The notes beneath the pieces were generated by a model. The model saw only the letters and a program-made list of their open reading frames with translations, had not been told where the DNA came from and did no database searches. Source: an uncultured Collinsella sp. (GTDB lineage Bacteria; Actinomycetota; Coriobacteriia; Coriobacteriales; Coriobacteriaceae). Taken from it: a stretch of 8,848 nt of DNA. The position numbers were made by a program, and so were the translations under genes. Of this stretch, positions 4,592 to 8,848 are shown in pieces; position 1 is the first letter of the stretch; each line of letters starts with the position of its first letter. The stretch is taken from positions 1 to 8,848 of the forward strand of contig URTP01000088.1 of NCBI GenBank assembly GCA_900550835.1. Reading direction: 5' to 3'.

Positions 4592-5746
4592 ATGGACGAA
4601 ATCGTCTGCGCAAACACCGCATTCCGCTATTGGCGCTGCCCACCGCAGGTGCGCGACCTCTACCCGCGCCTACCCAACTCCGAAGAAGGCTGGCGAGCTC
4701 TATCCCAAGCCCCTTTCGTAACCGACGTCCTCAAGACCCCAGTCATCACAGCAGCATCAACTCGAAGCAACCTACATTCCGAGACAAGACGGACCATCCG
4801 ATGGAACAGCGCCTATACAGAGAAGGTCTCGATCGACACGGGCATGGGCTTTAGCGTCACAGACCCTCTTCATACGCTATTCACCATGACTCGAAGCGTT
4901 TCTTCATGCGACCTGGTTCTGGCCATGTACGAGCTCTGCGGATGGTTTTCGGTTTTTAAACCATCGCCCGCGGTCGACATGGCACTTGAGCAAGCAAAAT
5001 CAGAAGAAGAGCAGTACACCACAGAAAGTCTTTTTGAACTAGATGAAACCCAAGACGAGGCCCCATGGAAGCGAGTCTATGCTCGGGCGAGCCAGAAGGA
5101 CAGCGAGAATGATCAAAGTGGGCAGCAGAATGACGGATCCGGAAATAAAGCAAACGGAAAAGGCACATCGCTCTGGATGAGAAAGCCTCTTATTGAAATA
5201 GAAGAACTGCACAAATTTGCAGCGAAGGTTAAGGGCGAGATGTGGGGAAAACAATTCTACGAAGCCGCACGGCAGGTAATGGGTATTGCGGCATCCCCGC
5301 TAGAAGTTGCTGGAATCATGTTGCTAAGTCTTCCGAGGCGTACTGGCGGAGCGGAGTTTAAAAACATATACGTCAACGACTTAACACCGCTGTCGAATTC
5401 AGCTCGAAAAATCGCAGGTCAGAAAATCTGTTACGGCGATATCGTCATCGTAAACCCAATAATAATGAAAGCTGTGATTATCGAACTTCAGGGAGAGGTT
5501 ATCCATGGTTCAGGCGCCGTGCTGGACCACGATGCCGCACGAATGACAGCATTACAAAGCATGGGATACGACGTATTTCTTGTAACCCATGACATGCTCA
5601 ATGATCACGATCAGCTTGATGCCATCATTCACAGTGTGTGTGAGCGATTGGAGTTGCGCTACAAACCAAAAACCGAGGCGATGAGATGCGCTGAGACCAG
5701 ATTGCGAGCCAACGTTCTGTGCAATTGGCTTGGTATTGGTAAGTAA
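4592..5746 (+). CDS. AbiEi/DUF559-like two-domain protein with Vsr-type C-terminus
   Basis: The chosen start is the ATG at 4592, with AGGGGAGG (4579-4586) 5 nt upstream; the frame is open 66 codons further up but that part lacks coding character. The product has 384 residues. The N-terminal part (T-A-F-R-Y-W-R, about 9-15; D-P-L-H-T-L-F-T-M-T, then V-L-A-M-Y-E-L-C-G) resembles a recurrent coriobacterial family sometimes labelled AbiEi-like. A Gln/Asn/Gly-rich linker (about 165-190) separates it from a C-terminal domain with G-D283-I-V-I-V, I-E298-L-Q300-G, H305, D312-H-D-A-A-R317 and G-Y-D-V-F-L-V-T. This is the order seen in Vsr/DUF559-type PD-(D/E)XK folds, though Gln stands where Lys is usual, so catalysis is doubtful. 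It is a single-gene unit between tRNA-Val and tRNA-Ala. Function is unknown; defence or nucleic-acid processing is inferred from the fold only. Confidence 0.72.
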   Translation: MDEIVCANTAFRYWRCPPQVRDLYPRLPNSEEGWRALSQAPFVTDVLKTPVITAASTRSNLHSETRRTIRWNSAYTEKVSIDTGMGFSVTDPLHTLFTMTRSVSSCDLVLAMYELCGWFSVFKPSPAVDMALEQAKSEEEQYTTESLFELDETQDEAPWKRVYARASQKDSENDQSGQQNDGSGNKANGKGTSLWMRKPLIEIEELHKFAAKVKGEMWGKQFYEAARQVMGIAASPLEVAGIMLLSLPRRTGGAEFKNIYVNDLTPLSNSARKIAGQKICYGDIVIVNPIIMKAVIIELQGEVIHGSGAVLDHDAARMTALQSMGYDVFLVTHDMLNDHDQLDAIIHSVCERLELRYKPKTEAMRCAETRLRANVLCNWLGIGK

Positions 5747-5771
5747 TAATGTTCAAGTGAGCATTATTACT
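5742..5771. terminator. AT-rich hairpin spanning the stop codon
   Basis: AGTAATAATG (5742-5751) and CATTATTACT (5762-5771) form a perfect 10-bp stem with a 10-nt loop; the stop TAA 5744-5746 lies inside the left arm. There is no clean T-tract after it (ACTTTATAT follows), so it is a weak terminator at best, or an mRNA 3' end protector. Confidence 0.45.
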
Positions 5772-5806
5772 ACTTTATATGCTGCAGTAATTAAGTGCCA
5801 TTTTAA

Positions 5807-5954
5807 AACCACGCCGGTTTACTACGTTGGATTGGGGGTAGCTGAGCACACCGAATTCGTCGCTCGTAAAACCGCAGGTAGAATGCCTGCCCGTTTTGCG
5901 AATGTAGGCGTGTGGTCGGAAATCCGGGAATCGTCGTAGTAAACCGGTCCGTTT
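5807..5954. repeat. 148-bp inverted-repeat element, copy 1
   Basis: Its ends carry CCGGTTTACTACG (5814-5826) and its reverse complement (5935-5947), a perfect 13-bp match with further partial pairing outwards. The centre has a second hairpin (5868-5899: AAAACCGCAGG, a short loop, then GCCTGCCCGTTTT). The intervening arms also contain complementary blocks (CACAC against GTGTG). Length is the same as copy 2 at 6800-6947. It encodes no protein. It may be a MITE-like element or a structured RNA region upstream of tRNA-Ala. Confidence 0.72.
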
Positions 5955-6170
5955 ATGAAGCGACCAGCTGGCGCGAGCTGCGCACGGTTCAGTAAATTGA
6001 CCCGAAGGCGCGGAGAGGGGCTCAGACGAAACCCTCCCGCGGAAGCACCGCGGATTGCTTTGTTCTGGCCGGCGACACCTGGGGCGCGCCCCGCGGGCTA
6101 TTTCGGGCATCGTGTGTCCCTTCGGCCCCGCGCCGTTCCACGCACCGTAAAATCTTTTCCAAAATTGTCC
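5955..6170. other. GC-rich non-coding spacer before tRNA-Ala copy 1
   Basis: There is no credible gene here; the open frames are shadows. It is GC-rich and shares scattered blocks with the spacer at 6948-7146 (GAGGGGCTC; GCCGGCG; GCGCCCCGCGGGCT in a slightly different context), so the two spacers are diverged copies of one ancestral sequence. Several short GC-rich palindromes (for example around GGGGCGCGCCCC) could fold. Confidence 0.6.
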
Positions 6171-6199
6171 TTGCATCGTGGTCCGAGTTCCCGTATAGT
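6171..6199 (+). promoter_or_regulatory. Promoter of tRNA-Ala copy 1
   Basis: TTGCAT (6171-6176), exactly 17 nt, TATAGT (6194-6199), with a start expected just before the tRNA at 6212. The same hexamers and spacing recur 976 bp downstream in the second copy. Confidence 0.8.
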
Positions 6200-6211
6200 A
6201 CTTCTTCGCAC

Positions 6212-6284
6212 GGGGGCGTAGCTCAGCTGGGAGAGCGCTTGACTGGCAGTCAAGAGGTCAGGGGTTCGATCCCCCTCGTCTCCA
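6212..6284 (+). tRNA. tRNA-Ala (anticodon GGC), copy 1
   Basis: 73-nt cloverleaf: acceptor GGGGGCG (6212-6218) with CGTCTCC (6277-6283), including the G3:U70 wobble that is the alanine identity pair. The anticodon stem is CTTGA/TCAAG with loop CTGGCAG and anticodon GGC at 6245-6247; T-loop TTCGATC. Discriminator A6284 is followed by CCC, so the CCA tail is not encoded and must be added enzymatically, unlike the tRNA-Val and CAU tRNA in this window. Identical in sequence to 7188-7260. Confidence 0.96.
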
Positions 6285-6299
6285 CCCGAGCATTGAACT

Positions 6300-6328
6300 A
6301 GGCTCCAACGCAAGTTGGGGCCTATTTT
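6300..6328 (+). terminator. Terminator of tRNA-Ala copy 1
   Basis: AGGCTCCAAC (6300-6309), GCAA tetraloop (a stable GNRA type), GTTGGGGCCT (6314-6323), then ATTTT. The ten-pair stem contains one G-U pair. The T-tract is shorter than in copy 2. Confidence 0.88.
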
Positions 6329-6450
6329 CATATTAATCGATTTACACATCTGTTGGCTGGGCAGCATCTTGGCTACATATCCATTGTTAATCATGAATAT
6401 GAATGTTAATAACTTTACGTCTGTGGATGGCAAAGCTAGTCCGCAGCACC

Positions 6451-6483
6451 AATAACAAAGAGGCCAGGCGTAACGCCCGGCCT
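6451..6483 (-). terminator. Terminator of the minus-strand CAU tRNA
   Basis: Read on the minus strand: AGGCCGGGCG, a 3-nt loop, CGCCTGGCCT (plus-strand 6474-6483 and 6461-6470), ten pairs with one G-U, followed by CTTTGTTATT. It starts 10 nt beyond the tRNA 3' end. The preceding plus-strand stretch 6329-6450 contains nothing I can identify. Confidence 0.8.
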
Positions 6484-6493
6484 TAAAACTCTC

Positions 6494-6569
6494 TGGTGGG
6501 CCCTCCGGGATTCGAACCCAGAACCCAGGGATTATGAGTCCCCTGCGCTAACCGTTGCGCCAAGAGCCC
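6494..6569 (-). tRNA. tRNA with anticodon CAU (Met elongator or Ile2)
   Basis: Minus-strand cloverleaf of 76 nt. Acceptor GGGCTCT (plus 6563-6569) pairs with AGGGCCC (plus 6498-6504); D-arm GCGC/GCGC; anticodon stem GGGGA/TCCCT around CTCATAA with anticodon CAU at 6534-6536; the T-arm is CTGGG-TTCGAAT-CCCGG with one G-G mismatch in the middle. CCA is encoded (6494-6496). It lacks the acceptor mismatch and the three G-C anticodon pairs diagnostic of initiator tRNA. Whether it is elongator Met or lysidine-modified Ile2 cannot be settled by eye. It faces opposite to the two flanking tRNA-Ala genes. Confidence 0.92.
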
Positions 6570-6799
6570 TTATGAACAGTGAATGCAATTCTAACAAAGG
6601 CAACTCAGACCTAATTTCTTCGCTTCACGACGTGAAATACTACCATGCACGAGCAAGTCGCACAACGCAAGATCAAGCCCGATGCTAATCAACAGCAATT
6701 CTAGGCGTGTCGCAGAAAAGACGCGATCTAAAAAATTTAAGGCCTTTAATTCAGGGCTCCAACACACTTTTGCGTGAAATCAACCTGATGCCATTTCAA
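6570..6799. other. Intergenic stretch with no gene seen
   Basis: This AT-richer stretch must contain the promoter of the minus-strand tRNA; TAGAAT (plus-strand ATTCTA, 6588-6593) is a possible -10, but no good -35 was found. No coding frame, tRNA or strong hairpin was recognised before the second inverted-repeat element. Confidence 0.5.
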
Positions 6800-6947
6800 A
6801 ACCATGCCGGTTTACTACGACGAATCGGCGACCCCCGAGCACCGTGTGTTCTCCGTTTGCAAAACCGCAGGTAGGTAGCCTGCCGGTTGCACGAAAAGGC
6901 GTGCGTGGTTGGACATTCCTGATTTATCGTAGTAAACCGGCATGGTT
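6800..6947. repeat. 148-bp inverted-repeat element, copy 2
   Basis: It has perfect 21-bp terminal inverted repeats (6800-6820 and 6927-6947, containing GCCGGTTTACTACGA and its complement). A central hairpin at about 6863-6884 has arms ACCGCAGG and CCTGCCGGT with one bulged base. It aligns end to end with copy 1 at a constant offset of 993 bp at both ends and at the AAAACCGCAGGTAG centre, but the arms between have diverged strongly. No open frame fits it. No clear target-site duplication was seen. Confidence 0.78.
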
Positions 6948-7146
6948 CTGAGGCGCTGGGGAGGGGCTCTTCGCAATCGGACCCGATAATGGGACTGGCG
7001 GCGCACGGAAAACCCTGTTGAACGGGGCGCGTCGTGTTCCACGCGCCAAGTCGGCCGGCGTACGGGCTGTGCGGGGGCCAGGCGCCCCGCGGGCTGGCGC
7101 GGTCCCGTGCGCGCCGACACTCGCGAAAATTTTTCCAAAAATGTCC
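6948..7146. other. GC-rich non-coding spacer before tRNA-Ala copy 2
   Basis: Counterpart of 5955-6170 and 17 bp shorter. It is strongly GC-rich in its middle and right part and contains the same conserved islands. Similarity to copy 1 becomes near-complete only from about 7134 onwards, where the tRNA promoter region begins. No gene recognised. Confidence 0.6.
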
Positions 7147-7175
7147 TTGCATCGTGGTCCGAGTTCCCGTATAGT
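7147..7175 (+). promoter_or_regulatory. Promoter of tRNA-Ala copy 2
   Basis: TTGCAT (7147-7152), 17-nt spacer, TATAGT (7170-7175); identical to the promoter of copy 1, including the spacer. Confidence 0.8.
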
Positions 7176-7187
7176 ACTTCTTCGCAC

Positions 7188-7260
7188 GGGGGCGTAGCTC
7201 AGCTGGGAGAGCGCTTGACTGGCAGTCAAGAGGTCAGGGGTTCGATCCCCCTCGTCTCCA
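7188..7260 (+). tRNA. tRNA-Ala (anticodon GGC), copy 2
   Basis: Same 73-nt sequence as copy 1 with G3:U70 and anticodon GGC at 7221-7223; again CCC instead of encoded CCA after the discriminator A7260. The identity of the whole promoter-tRNA block, against diverged sequence further upstream, points to gene conversion or strong selection. Confidence 0.96.
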
Positions 7261-7275
7261 CCCGAGCATTGAATG

Positions 7276-7304
7276 AGGCTCCAACGCAAGTTGGGGCCTT
7301 TTTT
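7276..7304 (+). terminator. Terminator of tRNA-Ala copy 2
   Basis: Same stem as copy 1 (AGGCTCCAAC, GCAA, GTTGGGGCCT) followed by an unbroken run of six T (7299-7304). It ends about 30 bp before the ABC-F start codon, so little room is left for a separate promoter; the ABC-F gene may depend partly on readthrough from the tRNA unit. Confidence 0.92.
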
Positions 7305-7335
7305 CATATAGGCACACAAGGTCAAAGGCGGCACC

Positions 7336-8848
7336 ATGATCCTCCTGGTCGACAAGATCGAAAAAAGCTTCGGCGCGCGCGTCCTCTTTAGCGGCGCGTC
7401 CTTCCAGATCAACCCCGGCGAGCGCTTCGCGCTCGTGGGCCCCAACGGCGCCGGCAAAACCACCATGCTCAAAATCATCATGGGCATCGACAGCCCCGAT
7501 GCCGGCCAGGTCCAGTACGCAAAGGACTGCCAGGTGGGCTACCTAGAGCAGGAAACAAACCTGGAGCACAAGGACACCACCATCCTCGCCGAGGTCATGG
7601 CAGCCGCTAAAGAAATTCGCCGCATGGGCGAGCGCGCCAACGAGCTGCAGGCCCAGATCACCGAGCTCTCCGAGCAGGGCAAGGACGTCGACGCACTCCT
7701 TAACGAGTACGGCCAGGTCCAAGACCGCTTTGAACACCTGGGCGGCTACGAGCTCGAGAGCAACGCCCGCAAGATCCTGTCCGGCCTGGGCTTTAAGGTC
7801 ACCGACTTTGAGCGCCCGTGCTCCGAGTTCTCGGGCGGCTGGCAGATGCGCATCGCGCTGGCCAAGCTCTTCTTGCGCCATCCCGACCTGCTCCTTCTGG
7901 ACGAGCCCACCAACCACCTGGACCTCGAAAGCGTTCAGTGGCTGCGCGGCTTTATCGCCAACTATGACGGCGCTGTGCTCATCGTCAGCCACGACCGCGC
8001 GTTTATGGACGCCTGCGTCGACCACGTCGCCGCGCTCGAAAACCGCCGCGTAACCACCTACACCGGCAACTACAGCAGCTACCTCAAGCAGCGCGAGGAC
8101 AACCTGGAGCAGATGCGCGCAAAGCGTGCCGCCCAGGAGCGCGACATCGCCCACATGCAGGTCTTCGTAGACAAGTTCCGCTATAAGCCCACCAAGGCCG
8201 CCCAGGCGCAGGAGCGCATCCGCAAGATCGAGCAGATCAAAAAGGAGCTCGTCATCCTGCCCGAGGGCCACAAGCACATCGACTTCAAGTTCCCCGACCC
8301 GCCGCGCTCCGGCGACATGGTCGTGGGCCTGGAGGGCGTATCCAAGTCCTACGGCGACAAGCATATCTACAGCGACATCGACCTCAAGCTCTACCGCGGC
8401 GAGCATGTGGCGCTCGTCGGCCCCAACGGCGCCGGCAAGTCCACGCTCATGAAGATCCTCGCCGGCCTGGAGCCGCCCACCACCGGCACCCGCGATCTGG
8501 GCACCAACGTCGGCGTCGCCTACTATGCCCAGCACGCGCTCGAGGGCATGACCGAGTCCAACACCGTCCTGCAAGAGATCGACACCGTCACGCCCAAGTG
8601 GACCGTGCCGCAGCAGCACAGCCTGCTGGGTGCCTTCCTGTTTAGCGACAACGACGCAATCGAAAAGCAGGTACGCGTCCTCTCCGGCGGTGAAAAGGCG
8701 CGTCTGGCCCTGGCAAAGATGCTCGTGGCCCCCGAGGCGCTCCTGTGCCTGGACGAGCCCACCAACCACCTGGACATCGACTCGGTGGACATGCTCGAGA
8801 ACGCCCTGCAAAACTTCCCCGGCACCATCGTGCTGATCAGCCACGACG
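7336..8848 (+). CDS. ABC-F family ATPase, 3' end cut by window
   Basis: The frame is open from the ATG at 7336 (AAAGG at 7324-7328, 7 nt upstream) to the right edge, giving 504 residues without a stop. It has two soluble ABC domains and no membrane segment. Domain 1: Walker A G35-P-N-G-A-G-K-T-T, signature S166-G-G-W-Q, Walker B D189-E190, H-loop H219. The linker (about 235-315) is charged and helical with the K-F-R-Y-K-P-T-K-A-A-Q-A-Q motif. Domain 2: Walker A G362-P-N-G-A-G-K-S-T, signature S450-G-G-E-K, Walker B D473-E474, H503. ABC-F proteins act on ribosomes at the tRNA exit site, relieving stalled translation or, in some members, protecting from ribosome-targeting antibiotics. The linker motif recalls the YheS/YdiF group. 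I see no basis for calling it a resistance factor. Probably a few dozen to about 150 residues are missing at the C-terminus. Confidence 0.95.
   Translation, partial: MILLVDKIEKSFGARVLFSGASFQINPGERFALVGPNGAGKTTMLKIIMGIDSPDAGQVQYAKDCQVGYLEQETNLEHKDTTILAEVMAAAKEIRRMGERANELQAQITELSEQGKDVDALLNEYGQVQDRFEHLGGYELESNARKILSGLGFKVTDFERPCSEFSGGWQMRIALAKLFLRHPDLLLLDEPTNHLDLESVQWLRGFIANYDGAVLIVSHDRAFMDACVDHVAALENRRVTTYTGNYSSYLKQREDNLEQMRAKRAAQERDIAHMQVFVDKFRYKPTKAAQAQERIRKIEQIKKELVILPEGHKHIDFKFPDPPRSGDMVVGLEGVSKSYGDKHIYSDIDLKLYRGEHVALVGPNGAGKSTLMKILAGLEPPTTGTRDLGTNVGVAYYAQHALEGMTESNTVLQEIDTVTPKWTVPQQHSLLGAFLFSDNDAIEKQVRVLSGGEKARLALAKMLVAPEALLCLDEPTNHLDIDSVDMLENALQNFPGTIVLISHD

Noticed and set aside
6924..7487. 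Minus-strand frame of 187 residues across tRNA-Ala copy 2, and the similar one at 6098-6433
   Set aside because: Both read through the complement of tRNA-Ala and its promoter. The shared peptide between them comes only from the tRNA duplication.
7543..8844. 433-residue open frame on the minus strand
   Set aside because: It is the antisense shadow of the ABC-F gene. It has low-complexity Val/Leu/Ala/Gly composition, while the plus strand carries every ABC-F motif.
7336..8848. ABC-F as an antibiotic-resistance protein
   Set aside because: The linker looks like the housekeeping YheS/YdiF type, and resistance cannot be judged from the sequence seen here.

Overview
The window looks like chromosome from a high-GC Gram-positive bacterium, most likely a gut coriobacterium such as Collinsella. 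This is an inference from three things: a sortase-anchored (LPXTG) surface protein, GC-rich core genes such as the ABC-F ATPase at the right end, and a two-domain AbiEi/DUF559-like protein of a kind I associate with Coriobacteriia. No 16S or marker-gene comparison was possible.

Layout, left to right. Positions 2-475 are the C-terminal end of an LPXTG wall-anchored protein, closed by a terminator (564-598). Positions 679-2640 hold an AT-richer accessory cluster read rightward. It begins with a membrane-anchored GIY-YIG-like protein, followed by a 180-residue protein with a faint resemblance to the Bles03/DUF1917 (eIF4E-like fold) family, and a small 87-residue protein whose start codon overlaps the previous stop. 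Next come an MNT-type nucleotidyltransferase gene broken by an amber codon and a 62-residue RelB/DinJ-like antitoxin without a visible toxin. Positions 2641-4009 are mostly decayed: an in-frame protein remnant, two 52-bp units each carrying a perfect 7+7 palindrome, and a DUF3825-domain gene broken by a 4-bp GGCG tandem duplication and by an upstream frame change. The long open frame through 2671-3960 is an artefact of these pieces lying in one frame.

Positions 4098-4269 are a complete tRNA-Val(CAC) unit with promoter and terminator. Positions 4280-5746 carry a single gene for a 384-residue protein with a PD-(D/E)XK/Vsr-like C-terminus; an 8-bp inverted repeat brackets the -10 of its likely promoter. 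Positions 5807-7304 contain two copies of a module made of a 148-bp inverted-repeat element, a GC-rich non-coding spacer, a promoter, tRNA-Ala(GGC) and a terminator. Between the modules lies a minus-strand tRNA with anticodon CAU and its own terminator. The tRNA-proximal parts of the two modules are almost identical, while the inverted-repeat elements have diverged inside but kept their length, ends and central hairpin. From 7336 to the right edge is an ABC-F ATPase gene, still open at the edge.

The candidates for something undescribed are the GIY-YIG / Bles03-like / small-protein operon and the paired 148-bp structured elements upstream of tRNA-Ala. The rest of the left half reads as a graveyard of toxin-antitoxin and defence-type genes between housekeeping blocks.
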